NCBI RefSeq assembly: GCF_947623445.1
Contig: NC_135246.1
Location: forward strand, 2,110,501 to 2,174,500
Reading direction: 5' to 3'
Origin: Clavelina lepadiformis
Lineage: Eukaryota; Chordata; Ascidiacea; Aplousobranchia; Clavelinidae
DNA length: 64,000 nt
The translations under genes and the position numbers were made by a program. Position 1 is the stretch's first letter. Each line of letters begins with the position of its first letter. A model generated the notes under the pieces. It did no database searches, was not told the DNA's origin, and was given only the letters and a program-made list of their open reading frames with translations. Positions 1-11,447 of the stretch are shown here, piece by piece.

Positions 1-354
1 CAATAATCTGTACTTCATTCTGTAGTGACATTGTGCTTGCCACCATCGTCACACTCAGGCAGTGGCGTTTGTAAATTTTTCTGGGTTCAAACTGCGGTCT
101 TTGGAACAATCTTACTCAGGAACTAAAAAAGAACAAACACTAGGCCATCCGATGATTTGAGTATTAGTAGACTATATTTTTGTGATATCAAAGAAGATGT
201 ACAGTGACGACACCGAAAAGCTACACGAATTTAACCAAACCTGGGTGTACTGTGCAGTGCTCTAATCGGTTTCATTCGTATATTCCTATTATTATTTTGA
301 GATGAAATATGAAGACTTTGAAAATACATGGAAGATGTGCGAACTTTGTTGCGA

Positions 355-425
355 GGGGGTGTAGCTCAAATGGTAGAGCGCGCTTAGCATGCGCGAGGTA
401 CCGGGATCGATACCCGGCACCTCCA
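355..425 (+). pseudogene. tRNA-Ala (AGC), unit 1, damaged
   Basis: Recognisable alanine cloverleaf with loop TTAGCAT, but one GC dinucleotide is missing from the 5' side of the anticodon stem, present in all seven other copies. The stem is left with three pairs, so processing is doubtful. A TTTT pol III stop lies at 433-436. Confidence 0.8.
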
Positions 426-561
426 AGAAACATTTTACTGATTTTCGTTTAAATCTAACTGAAAATGGATACAAAATCCCACTGATTTTTGAAGAAGCGA
501 CTGGGTTTGAGTTTGTCGTGAGTGAATGAACATAGAACGCCGTTATAGAAACTGGGATTGG

Positions 562-577
562 CGGGGTGTAGCTCATA

Positions 578-612
<35 letters not shown>

Positions 613-634
613 GGATCGATGCCCGGCACCTCCA
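562..634 (+). tRNA. tRNA-Ala (TGC), unit 1
   Basis: Loop TTTGCAT gives anticodon TGC. The acceptor begins CGGGGTG against CACCTCC, so the first pair is C-C; one G fewer than in units 5-7. Confidence 0.85.
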
Positions 635-704
635 ATTTACATAAGTTGATTTTTGTCGATCAATGGATGGATTAGTTTGAAACTTTTTATCAAAAGATTG
701 TATG

Positions 705-777
705 TGCCTCGAGTGAGGATCGAACTCACGACCTTGAGATTATGAGACTCACGCGCTGCCTACTGCGCCATCGAGGC
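705..777 (-). tRNA. tRNA-Met (CAT), elongator, unit 1
   Basis: The minus strand reads GCCTCGATGGCGCAGTAGG at the 5' end, with loop CTCATAA and T arm GTTCGATCC. The 5' end is that of elongator, not initiator, methionine tRNA. A TTTT run follows downstream on the minus strand. Confidence 0.95.
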
Positions 778-1016
778 TCGTTTAGGACAAGCAATAATAC
801 CATTGCAATCCCATGTTATATAAGGCAAATCAGGCGTTTCCATTTTATAAAATACTACTCCAATAAAATATGTTTAAGCGTTGCATCGTTTACGACCTAA
901 GATAAAAAAACTGCCTAGGCTCTTTGACATTATCTTATAAGCAAAATTTATTGAGCTCCAAACACGATTTTTCGAGTAATTGCAATTAATGACAGATGAT
1001 GCCTTGCGCTTTTTAA

Positions 1017-1434
1017 GGAAGCGTCAAACACCAAAAAATGCCGTAAAATCTTTGTTTCTTTTATTATACAGTGAATTTACTAAACGAGTGATTACTAGAA
1101 AATCTTCCATGAGGCTCTCGGAAATTTTGCATGTCAATTTAGTATGCTTTGAACTACCATTCCATAAAATGTCATCAAAAAAAACACGATTCAAATTTTT
1201 TTTACAGAGGCGCAAAATAAACACTGAAATTTTCGGTCTAAAAAACCCAATTTTAGCTAATTTCATGCTAATTTTTAGCCTAATTCTGCACGCGACAAGT
1301 GCTAGGGTAATTCCCAGCCTAGAAAACAACACCAACAGTGCTGCCTTCTGATTGGTCTAAATAGGTTTTTTAAAGCCCTACGTAGGAGTACAACAAATTC
1401 ATAAAGATCTTAGTTTTAGGGGTTTGACGCCTCC
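1017..1434. mobile_element. TTAA-flanked MITE in the tRNA spacer (unit 1 copy)
   Basis: The element is flanked by TTAA on both sides (1013-1016, 1435-1438). Its ends are inverted repeats, GGAAGCGTCAAACACC against GGAGGCGTCAAACCCC. TTAA targets are typical of piggyBac- and Kolobok-type elements; the superfamily is not settled. Copies in other units lie at 2824-3240, 4630-5046, 6435-6852, 8241-8658, 10048-10463 and 11852-12268. It encodes nothing; the 100-codon frames on both strands are chance products of an AT-rich repeat. A diverged copy lies outside the array at 37271-37651. Confidence 0.85.
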
Positions 1435-1496
1435 TTAATAAACCAAACAAAGAAATTAGGCACTCACAAACGTGAAGTGAAGTTTTATTAAATTTC

Positions 1497-1568
1497 TGGA
1501 GATGCCAGGAATTGAACCCGGGGCCTCACACATGCGAAGCGTGCGCTCTACCACTGAGCTACATCCCC
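1497..1568 (-). tRNA. tRNA-Ala (CGC), unit 1
   Basis: The minus strand reads GGGGATGTAGCTCAGTGG with loop CTTCGCATG, anticodon CGC, and normal B box GGTTCAATTCC. It starts 3 bases after the end of the Ser-GCT gene, and no TTTT run follows closely, so it is probably cut from a shared precursor. Confidence 0.95.
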
Positions 1569-1571
1569 AGC

Positions 1572-1653
1572 CGACGAGGATGGGACTCGAACCCACGCGT
1601 GCAGAGCACAATGGATTAGCAGTCCATCGCCTTAACCACTCGGCCACCTGGTC
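1572..1653 (-). tRNA. tRNA-Ser (GCT), unit 1
   Basis: 82-base type II tRNA with long variable arm; loop ACTGCTAA gives anticodon GCT. The acceptor starts GACCAGG, with a C-C clash at pair 4 against CCTCGTC. Confidence 0.92.
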
Positions 1654-2157
1654 GATATGAAAACAATCTGGCCATAACGTTCAGCACATGTAATTTTTCA
1701 AAACACTACGTACATAGATTTGTCTACATATGAAGCAGAGATTCATCTGTAACAAGTCTGAGAGGATGCACGTAGAACGGAACACCTATCTGTTTGACTA
1801 TGTCAATAATCTGTACTTCATTCTGTAGTGACACTGTGCTTGCCACCATCGTCACACTCAGGCAGTGGCGTTTGTAAATTTTTCTGGGTTCAAACTGCGA
1901 TCTTTGGAAAAATCTTACTCAGGAACTAAAAAAGAACAAACACTAGGCCATCCGATGATTTGAGTATTAGTAGGCTATATTTTTGTGATATCAAAGAAGA
2001 TGTACAGTGACGACACCGAAAAGGTACACGAATTTAACCAAACCTGGGTGTACTGTGCAGTGCTCTAATCGGTTTCATTCGTATATTCCTATTATTATTT
2101 TGAGATGAAATATGAAGACTTTGAAAATACATGGAAGATGTGCGAACTTTGTTGCGA

Positions 2158-2173
2158 GGGGGTGTAGCTCAAA

Positions 2174-2208
<35 letters not shown>

Positions 2209-2230
2209 GGATCGATACCCGGCACCTCCA
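2158..2230 (+). tRNA. tRNA-Ala (AGC), unit 2
   Basis: Full 73-base cloverleaf: acceptor GGGGGTG/CACCTCC with one G-T pair, D stem GCTC/GAGC, anticodon stem CGCGC/GCGCG. The T loop is ATCGATA, with A where nearly all elongator tRNAs have T54. Confidence 0.95.
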
Positions 2231-2366
2231 AGAAACATTTTACTGATTTTCGTTTAAATCTAACTGAAAATGGATACAAAATCCCACTGATTTTTGAAGA
2301 AGCGACTGGGTTTGAGTTTGTCGTGAGTGAATGAACATAGAACGCCGTTATAGAAACTGGGATTGG

Positions 2367-2382
2367 CGGGGTGTACCTCATA

Positions 2383-2417
<35 letters not shown>

Positions 2418-2439
2418 GGATCGATGCCCGGCACCTCCA
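2367..2439 (+). tRNA. tRNA-Ala (TGC), unit 2
   Basis: Besides the C-C first pair, the D stem reads CCTC instead of GCTC, which breaks its first pair and alters the A box. Probably weak or dead. Confidence 0.7.
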
Positions 2440-2509
2440 ATTTACATAAGTTGATTTTTGTCGATCAATGGATGGATTAGTTTGAAACTTTTTATCAAAA
2501 GATTGTATG

Positions 2510-2582
2510 TGCCTCGAGTGAGGATCGAACTCACGATCTTGAGATTATGAGACTCACGCGCTGCCTACTGCGCCATCGAGGC
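2510..2582 (-). tRNA. tRNA-Met (CAT), unit 2
   Basis: Same as unit 1 except one C-to-T change (+ strand) in the variable region; all stems pair. Confidence 0.95.
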
Positions 2583-3302
2583 TCGTTTAGGACAAGCAAT
2601 AAAAACCTTTGCAATCCCATGTTATATAAGGCAAATCAGGCGTTTCCATTTTATAAAATACTACTCCAATAAAATATGTTTAAGCGTTGCATCGTTTACG
2701 ACCTAAGATAAAAAAAACTGCCTATGCTTTTTGACATTATCTTATAAGCAAAATTTATTCAGCTCCAAACACGATTTTTCGAGTAATTGCAATTAATGAC
2801 AGATGATGCCTTGCGCTTTTTAAGGAAGCGTCAAACACCAAAAATGCCGTAAAATCTTTGTTTCTTTTATTATACAGTGAATTTACTAAACGAGTGATTA
2901 CTAGAAAATCTTCCATGAGGCTCTCGGAAATTTTGCATGTCAATTTAGTATGCTTTGAACTACCATTCCATAAAATGTCATCAAAAAAAACACGATTCAA
3001 ATTTTTTTTACAGAGGCGCAAAATAAACACTGAAATTTTCGGTCTAAAAAACCCAATTTTAGCTAATTTCATGCTAATTTTTAGCCTAATTCTGCACGCG
3101 ACAAGTGCTAGGGTAATTCCCAGCCTAGAAAACAACACCAACAGTGCTGCCTTCTGATTGGTCTAAATAGGTTTTTTAAAGCCCTACGTAGGAGTACAAC
3201 AAATTCATAAAGATCTTCGTTTTATGGGTTTGACGCCTCCTTAATAAACCAAACAAAGAAATTAGGCACTCACAAACGTGAAGTGAAGTTTTATTAAATT
3301 TC

Positions 3303-3374
3303 TGGAGATGCCAGGAATTGAACCCGGGGCCTCACACATGCGAAGCGTGCGCTCTACCACTGAGCTACATCCCC
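3303..3374 (-). tRNA. tRNA-Ala (CGC), unit 2
   Basis: Identical to the unit 1 copy and again 3 bases from the serine gene. Confidence 0.95.
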
Positions 3375-3377
3375 AGC

Positions 3378-3459
3378 CGACGAGGATGGGACTCGAACCC
3401 ACGCGTGCAGAGCACAATGGATTAGCAGTCCATCGCCTTAACCACTCGGCCACCTGGTC
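3378..3459 (-). tRNA. tRNA-Ser (GCT), unit 2
   Basis: Identical to unit 1, including the pair-4 clash in the acceptor. Confidence 0.92.
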
Positions 3460-3963
3460 GATATGAAAACAATCTGGCCATAACGTTCAGCACATGTAAT
3501 TTTTCAAAACACTACGTACATAGATTTGTCTACATATGAAGCAGAGATTCATCTGTAACAAGTCTGAGAGGATGCACGTAGAACGGAACACTTATCTGTT
3601 TGACTATGTCAATAATCTGTACTTCATTCTGTAGTGACATTGTGCTTGCCACCATCGTCACACTCAGGCAGTGGCGTTTGTAAATTTTTCTGGGTTCAAA
3701 CTGCGATCTTTGGAACAATCTTACTCAGGAACTAAAAAAGAACAAACACTAGGCCATCCGATGATTTGAGTATTAGTAGGCTATATTTTTGTGATATCAA
3801 AGAAGATGTACAGTGACGACACCGAAAAGGTACACGAATTTAACCAAACCTGGGTGTACTGTGCAGTGCTCTAATCGGTTTCATTCGTATATTCCTATTA
3901 TTATTTTGAGATGAAATATGAAGACTTTGAAAATACATGGAAGATGTGCGAACTTTGTTGCGA

Positions 3964-3979
3964 GGGGGTGTAGCTCAAA

Positions 3980-4014
<35 letters not shown>

Positions 4015-4036
4015 GGATCGATACCCGGCACCTCCA
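3964..4036 (+). tRNA. tRNA-Ala (AGC), unit 3
   Basis: Same sequence as the intact unit 2 copy. Confidence 0.95.
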
Positions 4037-4172
4037 AGAAACATTTTACTGATTTTCGTTTAAATCTAACTGAAAATGGATACAAAATCCCACTGATTTT
4101 TGAAGAAGCGACTGGGTTTGAGTTTGTCGTGAGTGAATGAACATAGAACGCCGTTATAGAAACTGGGATTGG

Positions 4173-4188
4173 CGGGGTGTACCTCATA

Positions 4189-4223
<35 letters not shown>

Positions 4224-4245
4224 GGATCGATGCCCGGCACCTCCA
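4173..4245 (+). tRNA. tRNA-Ala (TGC), unit 3
   Basis: Carries the same acceptor and D-stem lesions as unit 2, showing that units 2 and 3 share a recent parent. Confidence 0.7.
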
Positions 4246-4315
4246 ATTTACATAAGTTGATTTTTGTCGATCAATGGATGGATTAGTTTGAAACTTTATA
4301 TCAAAAGATTGTATG

Positions 4316-4388
4316 TGCCTCGAGTGAGGATCGAACTCACGATCTTGAGATTATGAGACTCACGCGCTGCCTACTGCGCCATCGAGGC
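4316..4388 (-). tRNA. tRNA-Met (CAT), unit 3
   Basis: Intact; has the unit 2 variable-region variant. Confidence 0.95.
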
Positions 4389-5108
4389 TCGTTTAGGACA
4401 AGCAATAAAAACCTTTGCAATCCCATGTTATATAAGGCAAATCAGGCGTTTCCATTTTATAAAATACTACTCCAATAAAATATGTTTAAGCGTTGCATCG
4501 TTTACGACCTAAGATAAAAAAAACTGCCTATGCTTTTTGACATTATCTTATAAGCAAAATTTATTGAGCTCCAAACACGATTTTTCGAGTAATTGCAATT
4601 AATGACAGATGATGCCTTGCGCTTTTTAAGGAAGCGTCAAACACCAAAAAATGCCGTAAAATCTTTGTTTCTTTTATTATACAGTGAATTTACTAAACGA
4701 GTGATTACTCGAAAATCTTCCATGAGGCTCTCGGAAATTTTGCATGTCAATTTAGTATGCTTTGAACTACCATTCCATAAAATGTCATAAAAAAAACACG
4801 ATTCAAACTTTTTTTACAGAGGCGCAAAATAAACACAGAAATTTTTTGTCTAAAAAACCCAATTTTAGCTAATTTCATGCTAATTTTTAGCCTAATTCTG
4901 CACGCGACAAGTGCTAGGGTAATTCCCAGGCTAGAAAACAACACCAACAGTGCTGCCTTCTGATTGGTCTAAATAGGTTTTTTAAAGCCCTACGTAGGAG
5001 TACAACAAATTCATAAAGATCTTAGTTTTAGGGGTTTGACGCCTCCTTAATAAACCAAACAAAGAAATTAGGCACTCACAAACGTGAAGTGAAGTTTTAT
5101 TAAATTTC

Positions 5109-5180
5109 TGGAGATGCCAGGAATTGAACCCGGGGCCTCACACATGCGAAGCGTGCGCTCTACCACTGAGCTACATCCCC
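5109..5180 (-). tRNA. tRNA-Ala (CGC), unit 3
   Basis: Identical to unit 1. Confidence 0.95.
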
Positions 5181-5183
5181 AGC

Positions 5184-5265
5184 CGACGAGGATGGGACTC
5201 GAACCCACGCGTGCAGAGCACAATCGATTAGCAGTCCATCGCCTTAACCACTCGACCACTTCCTC
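5184..5265 (-). pseudogene. tRNA-Ser (GCT), unit 3, degraded
   Basis: Several changes: the acceptor starts GAGGAAG instead of GACGAGG, the D arm has one change and an anticodon-stem base is altered. The GCT anticodon remains, but the acceptor no longer pairs well. Confidence 0.7.
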
Positions 5266-5769
5266 GATATGAAAACAATCTGGCCATAACGTTCAGCACA
5301 TGTAATTTTTCAAAACACTACGTACATAGATTTGTCTACATATGAAGCAGAGATTCATCTGTAACAAGTCTGAGAGGATGCACGTAGAACGGAACACCTA
5401 TCTGTTTGACTATGTCAATAATCTGTACTTCATTCTGTAGTGACATTGTGCTTGCCACCATCGTCACACTCAGGCAGTGGCGTTTGTAAATTTTTCTGGG
5501 TTCAAACTGCGGTCTTTGGAACAATCTTACTCAGGAACTAAAAAAGAACAAACACTAGGCCATCCGATGATTTGAGCATTAGTAGGCTATATTTTTGTGA
5601 TATCAAAGAAGATGTACAGTGACGACACCGAAAAGCTACACGAATTTAACCAAACCTGGGTGTACTGTGCAGTGCTCTAATCGGTTTCATTCGTATATTC
5701 CTATTATTATTTTGAGATGAAATATGAAGACTTTGAAAATACATGGAAGATGTGCGAACTTTGTTGCGA

Positions 5770-5785
5770 GGGGGTGTAGCTCAAA

Positions 5786-5820
<35 letters not shown>

Positions 5821-5842
5821 GGATCGATACCCGGCACCTCCA
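5770..5842 (+). tRNA. tRNA-Ala (AGC), unit 4
   Basis: Intact, same as unit 2. Confidence 0.95.
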
Positions 5843-5979
5843 AGAAACATTTTACTGATTTTCGTTTAAATCTAACTGAAAATGGATACAAAATCCCACT
5901 GATTTTTGAAGAAGCGACTGGGTTTGAGTTTGTCGTGAGTGAATGAACATAGCACGCCGTTATAGAAACTGGGATTGGC

Positions 5980-5995
5980 GGAGGTGTAGCTCATA

Positions 5996-6030
<35 letters not shown>

Positions 6031-6052
6031 GGATCGATGCCCGGCACCTCCA
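5980..6052 (+). tRNA. tRNA-Ala (TGC), unit 4
   Basis: Acceptor GGAGGTG pairs perfectly with CACCTCC, and a TTTT run follows within four bases. The best TGC copy in the window. Confidence 0.95.
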
Positions 6053-6122
6053 TTTTACATAAGTTGATTTTTGTCGATCAATGGATGGATTAGTTTGAAA
6101 CTTTTTATCAAAAGATTGTATG

Positions 6123-6195
6123 TGCCTCGAGTGAGGATCGAACTCACGACCTTGAGATTATGAGACTCACGCGCTGCCTACTGCGCCATCGAGGC
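6123..6195 (-). tRNA. tRNA-Met (CAT), unit 4
   Basis: Intact, same as unit 1. Confidence 0.95.
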
Positions 6196-6914
6196 TCGTT
6201 TAGGACAAGCAATAATACCATTGCAATCCCATGTTATATAAGGCAAATCAGGCGTTTCCATTTTATAAAATACTACTCCAATAAAATATGTTTAAGCGTT
6301 GCATCGTTTACGACCTAAGATAAAAAAACTGCCTATGCTCTTTGACATTATCTTATAAGCAAAATTTATTGAGCTCCAAACACGATTTTTCGAGTAATTG
6401 CAATTAATGACAGATGATGCCTTGCGCTTTTTAAGGAAGCGTCAAACACCAAAAAATGCCGTAAAATCTTTGTTTCTTTTATTATACAGTGAATTTACTA
6501 AACGAGTGATTACTCGAAAATCTTCCATGAGGCTCTCGGAAATTTTGCATGTCAATTTAGTATGCTTTGAACTACCATTCCATAAAATGTCATCAAAAAA
6601 AACACGATTCAAACTTTTTTTACAGAGGCGCAAAATAAACACTGAAATTTTTGGTCTAAAAAACCCAATTTTAGCTAATTTCATGCTAATTTTTAGCCTA
6701 ATTCTGCACGCGACAAGTGCTAGGGTAATTCCCAGGCTGGAAAACAACACCAACAGTGCTGCCTTCTGATTGGTCTAAATAGGTTTTTTAAAGCCCTACG
6801 TAGGAGTACAACAAATTCATAAAGATCTTAGTTTAAGGGGTTTGACGCCTCCTTAATAAACCAAACAAAGAAATTAGGTCCTCACAAACGTGAAGTGAAG
6901 TTTTATTAAATTTC

Positions 6915-6986
6915 TGGAAATGCCAGGAATTGAATCCGGGGCCTCACACATGCGAAGCGTGCGCTTTACCACTGAGATACATCCCC
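6915..6986 (-). pseudogene. tRNA-Ala (CGC), unit 4, degraded
   Basis: Four substitutions relative to the other copies, hitting the acceptor, T stem and both sides of the D stem. Anticodon CGC is kept. Confidence 0.65.
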
Positions 6987-6989
6987 AGC

Positions 6990-7071
6990 CGACGAGGATG
7001 GGACTCGAATCCACGCGTGCAGAGCACAATGGATTAGCAGTCCATCGCCTTAACCACTCGGCCACCTCGTC
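6990..7071 (-). tRNA. tRNA-Ser (GCT), unit 4
   Basis: The acceptor GACGAGG/CCTCGTC pairs fully here; the T stem has G53 changed to A. Confidence 0.88.
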
Positions 7072-7575
7072 GATATGAAAACAATCTGGCCATAACGATC
7101 AGCACATGTAATTTTTCAAAACACTACGTACATAGATTTGTCTACATATGAAGCAGAGATTCATCTGTAACAAGTCTGAGAGGATGCACGTAGAACGGAA
7201 CACCTATCTGTTTGACTATGTCAATAATCTGTACTTCATTCTGTAGTGACATTGTGCTTGCCACCATCGTCACACTCAGGCAGTGGCGTTTGTAAATTTT
7301 TCTGGGTTCAAACTGCGGTCTTTGGAACAATCTTACTCAGGAACTAAAAAAGAACAAACACTAGGCCATCCGATGATTTGAGTTTTAGTAGGCTATATTT
7401 TTGTGATATCAAAGAAGATGTACAGTGACAACACCGAAAAGCTACACGAATTTAACCAAACCTGGGTGTACTGTGCAGTGCTCTAATCGGTTTCATTCGT
7501 ATATTCCTATTATTATTTTGAGATGAAATATGAAGACTTTGAAAATACATGGAAGATGTGCGAACTTTGTTGCGA

Positions 7576-7591
7576 GGGGGTGTAGCTCAAA

Positions 7592-7626
<35 letters not shown>

Positions 7627-7648
7627 GGATCGATACCCGGCACCTCCA
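7576..7648 (+). tRNA. tRNA-Ala (AGC), unit 5
   Basis: Intact, same as unit 2. Confidence 0.95.
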
Positions 7649-7785
7649 ACAAACATTTTACTGATTTTCGTTTAAATCTAAATGAAAATGGATACAAAAT
7701 CCCACTGATTTTTGAAGAAGCGACTGGGTTTGAGTTTGTCGTGAGTGAATGAACATAGCACGCCGTTATAGAAACTGGGATTGGC

Positions 7786-7801
7786 GGGGGTGTAGCTCAT
7801 A

Positions 7802-7836
<35 letters not shown>

Positions 7837-7858
7837 GGATCGATGCCCGGCACCTCCA
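7786..7858 (+). tRNA. tRNA-Ala (TGC), unit 5
   Basis: Acceptor GGGGGTG restores seven pairs with one G-T. Confidence 0.93.
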
Positions 7859-7928
7859 ATTTACATAAGTTGATTTTTGTCGATCAATGGATGGATTAGT
7901 TTGAAACTTTTTATCAAAAGATTGTATG

Positions 7929-8001
7929 TGCCTCGACTGAGGATCGAACTCACGACCTTGAGATTATGAGACTCACGCGCTGCCTACTGCGCCATCGAGG
8001 C
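7929..8001 (-). tRNA. tRNA-Met (CAT), unit 5
   Basis: One substitution in the T stem (CTCAC to CTCAG) breaks pair 49-65; otherwise intact. Confidence 0.85.
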
Positions 8002-8720
8002 TCGTTTAGGACAAGCAATAATACCATTACAATCCCATGTTATATAAGGCAAATCAGGCGTTTCCATTTTATAAAATACTACTCCAATAAAATATGTTTA
8101 AGCGTTGCATCGTTTACGAACTAAGATAAAATAACTGCCTATGCTCTTTGACATTATCTTATAAGCAAAATTTATTGAGCTCCAAACACGATTTTTCGAG
8201 TAATTGCAATTAATGACAGATGATGCCTTGCGCTTTTTAAGGAAGCGTCAAACACCAAAAAATGCCGTAAAATCTTTGTTTCTTTTATTATACAGTGAAT
8301 TTACTAAACGAGTGATTACTAGAAAATCTTCCATGAGGCTCTCGGAAATTTTGCATGTCAATTTAGTATGCTTTGAACTACCATTCCATAAAATGTCATC
8401 AAAAAAAACACGATTCAAACTTTTTTTACAGAGGCGCAAAATAAACACTGAAATTTTTGGTCTAAAAAACCCAATTTTAGCTAATTTCATGCTAATTTTT
8501 AGCCTAATTCTGCACGCGACAAGTGCTAGGGTAATTCCCAGGCTAGAAAACAACACCAACAGTGCTGCCTTCTGATTGGTCTAAATAGGTTTTTTAAAGC
8601 CCTACGTAGGAGTACAACAAATTCATAAAGATCTTAGTTTTAGAGGTTTGACGCCTCCTTAATAAACCAAACAAAGAAATTAGGCCCTCACAAACGTGAA
8701 GTGAAGTTTTATTAAATTTC

Positions 8721-8792
8721 TGGAGATGCCAGGAATTGAACCCGGGGCCTCACACATGCGAAGCGTGCGCTCTACCACTGAGCTACATCCCC
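8721..8792 (-). tRNA. tRNA-Ala (CGC), unit 5
   Basis: Identical to unit 1. Confidence 0.95.
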
Positions 8793-8795
8793 AGC

Positions 8796-8877
8796 CGACG
8801 AGGATGGGACTCGAATCCACGCGTGCAGAGCACAATGGATTAGCAGTCCATCGCCTTAACCACTCGGCCACCTCGTC
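8796..8877 (-). tRNA. tRNA-Ser (GCT), unit 5
   Basis: Same as the unit 4 serine copy: good acceptor, A53 in the T stem. Confidence 0.88.
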
Positions 8878-9381
8878 GATATGAAAACAATCTGGCCATA
8901 ACGTTCAGGACATGTAATTTTTCAAAACACTACGTACATAGATTTGTCTACATATGAAGCAGAGATTCATCTGTAACAAGTCTGAGAGGATGCACGTAGA
9001 ACGGAACACCTATCTGTTTGACTATGTCAATAATCTGTACTTCATTCTGTAGTGACATTGTGCTTGCCACCATCGTCACACTCAGGCAGTGGCGTTTGTA
9101 AATTTTTCTGGGATTAAACTGCGGTCTTTGGAACAATCTTACTCAGGAACTAAAAAAGAACAAACACTAGGCCATCCGATGATTTGAGTATTAGTAGGCT
9201 ATATTTTTGTGATATCAAAGAAGATGTACAGTGACGACACCGATAAGCTACACGAATTTAACCAAACCTGGGTGTACTGTGCAGTGCTCTAATCGGTTTC
9301 ATTCGTATATTCCTATTATTATTTTGAGATGAAATATGAAGACTTTGAAAATACATGGAAGATGTGCGAACTTTGTTGCGA

Positions 9382-9397
9382 GGGGTTGTAGCTCAAA

Positions 9398-9432
<35 letters not shown>

Positions 9433-9454
9433 GGATCGATACCCGGCACCTCCA
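9382..9454 (+). tRNA. tRNA-Ala (AGC), unit 6
   Basis: Acceptor reads GGGGTTG, so pair 5 becomes T-C; the remaining arms are intact. Confidence 0.8.
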
Positions 9455-9591
9455 AGAAACATTTTACTGATTTTCGTTTAAATCTAAATGAAAATGGATA
9501 CAAAATCCCACTGATTTTTGAAGAAGCGACTGGGTTTGAGTTTGTCGTGAGTGAATGAACATAGCACGCCGTTATAGAAACTGGGATTGGC

Positions 9592-9607
9592 GGGGGTGTA
9601 GCTCATA

Positions 9608-9642
<35 letters not shown>

Positions 9643-9664
9643 GGATCGATGCCCGGCACCTCCA
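9592..9664 (+). tRNA. tRNA-Ala (TGC), unit 6
   Basis: Same as unit 5. Confidence 0.93.
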
Positions 9665-9734
9665 ATTTACATAAGTTGATTTTTGTCGATCAATGGATGG
9701 ATTAGTTTGAAACTTTTTATCAAAAGATTGTATG

Positions 9735-9807
9735 TGCCTCGAGTGAGGATCGAACTCACGACCTTGAGATTATGAGACTCACGCGCTGCCTACTGCGCCA
9801 TCGAGGC
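9735..9807 (-). tRNA. tRNA-Met (CAT), unit 6
   Basis: Intact, same as unit 1. Confidence 0.95.
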
Positions 9808-10525
9808 TCGTTTAGAACAAGCAATAATACCATTGCAATCCCATGTTATATAAGGCAAATCAGGCGTTTCCATTTTATAACATACTACTCCAATAAAATA
9901 TGTTTAAGCGTTGCATCGTTTACGACCTAAGATAAGAAAAACTGCCTATGCTCTTTGACATTATCTTATAAGCAAAGTTTATTGAGCCCCAAACACGATT
10001 TTTCGAGTAATTGCAATTAATGACAGCTGATGCCTTGCGCTTTTTAAGGAAGCGTCAAACACCAAAAAATGCCGTAAAATCTTTGTTTCTTTTATTATAC
10101 AGTGAATTTACTAAACGAGTGATTACTCGAAAATCTTCCATGAGGCTCTCGGAAATTTTGCATGTCAATTTAGTATGCTTTGAACTACCATTCCATAAAA
10201 TTTCATCGAAAAACCACTATTCAAATTTTTTTACAGAGGCGCAAAATAAACACTGAAATTTTTGGTCTAAAAAACCCAATTTTAGCTACTTTCATGCTAA
10301 TTTTTAGCCTAATTCTGCATGCGACAAGTGCTAGGGTAATTCCCAGGCTAGAAAACAACACCAACATTGCTGCCTTCTGATTGGTCTAAATAGGTTATTT
10401 AAAGCCCTACGTAGGAGTACAACAAATTCATAAGGATCTTAGTTTTAGGGGTTTGACGCCTCCTTAATAAACCAAACAAAGAAATTATGTCTTCACAAAC
10501 GTGAAGTGAAGTTTTATTAAATTTC

Positions 10526-10597
10526 TAGAGATGCCAGGAAATGAACCCGGGGCCTCACGCATGCGAAGCGTGCGCTCTACCACTGAGCTACATCCCA
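10526..10597 (-). tRNA. tRNA-Ala (CGC), unit 6, altered ends
   Basis: Both bases of the first acceptor pair are changed (T-T mismatch), with one more change in the T loop and one in the anticodon stem. Expression is uncertain. Confidence 0.7.
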
Positions 10598-10600
10598 AGC

Positions 10601-10682
10601 CGACGAGGATGGGACTCGAACCCACGCGTGCAGAGCACAATGGATTAGCAGTCCATCGCCTTAACCACTCGGCCACCTCGTC
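10601..10682 (-). tRNA. tRNA-Ser (GCT), unit 6
   Basis: The only serine copy in which the acceptor and T stem are both fully paired. Confidence 0.95.
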
Positions 10683-11186
10683 GATATGAAAACAATCTGG
10701 CCATAACGTTCAAAGCATTTAATTTTTCAAAACACTACGTACATAGATTTGTCTACATATGAAGCAGAGATTCATCTGTAACAAGTCTGAGAGGATGCAC
10801 GTAGAACGGAACACCTATCTGTTTGACTATGTCAATAATCTGTACTTCATTCTGTAGTGACATTGTGCTTGCCACCCTCGTCACACTCAGGCAGTGGCGT
10901 TTGTAAATTTTTCTGGGTTTAAACTGCGGTCTTTGGAACAATCTTACTCAGGAACTAAAAAAGAACAAACACTAGGCCATCCGATGATTTGAGTATTAGT
11001 AGGCTATATTTTTGTGATATCAAAGAAGATGTACAGTGACGACACCGATAAGCTACACGAATTTAACCAAACCTGGGTGTACTGTGCAGTGCTCTAATCG
11101 GTTTCATTCGTATATTCCTATTATTATTTTGAGATGAAATATGAAGACTTTGAAAATACATGGAAGATGTGCGAACTTTGTTGCGA

Positions 11187-11202
11187 GGAGGTGTAGCTCA
11201 AA

Positions 11203-11237
<35 letters not shown>

Positions 11238-11259
11238 GGATCGATACCCGGCACCTCCA
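11187..11259 (+). tRNA. tRNA-Ala (AGC), unit 7
   Basis: G3 to A turns the G-T acceptor pair into A-T, giving a perfect stem GGAGGTG/CACCTCC. Confidence 0.95.
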
Positions 11260-11396
11260 AGAAACATTTTACTGATTTTCGTTTAAATCTAAATGAAAAT
11301 GGATACAAAATCCCACTGATTTTTGAAGAAGCGACTGGGTTTGAGTTTGTCGTGAGTGAATGAACATAGCACGCCGTTATAGAAACTGGGATTGGC

Positions 11397-11412
11397 GGGG
11401 GTGTAGCTCATA

Positions 11413-11447
<35 letters not shown>

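Noticed and set aside
980-1351. 123-codon frame (and 103-codon antisense frame) repeated in each array unit
   Set aside because: They lie in the AT-rich MITE, vary in length between units through indels, and have no known domain.
2131-2334. 67-codon frame repeated in each unit
   Set aside because: It runs straight through the Ala-AGC tRNA gene; conservation is due to the tRNA and unit homogeneity.
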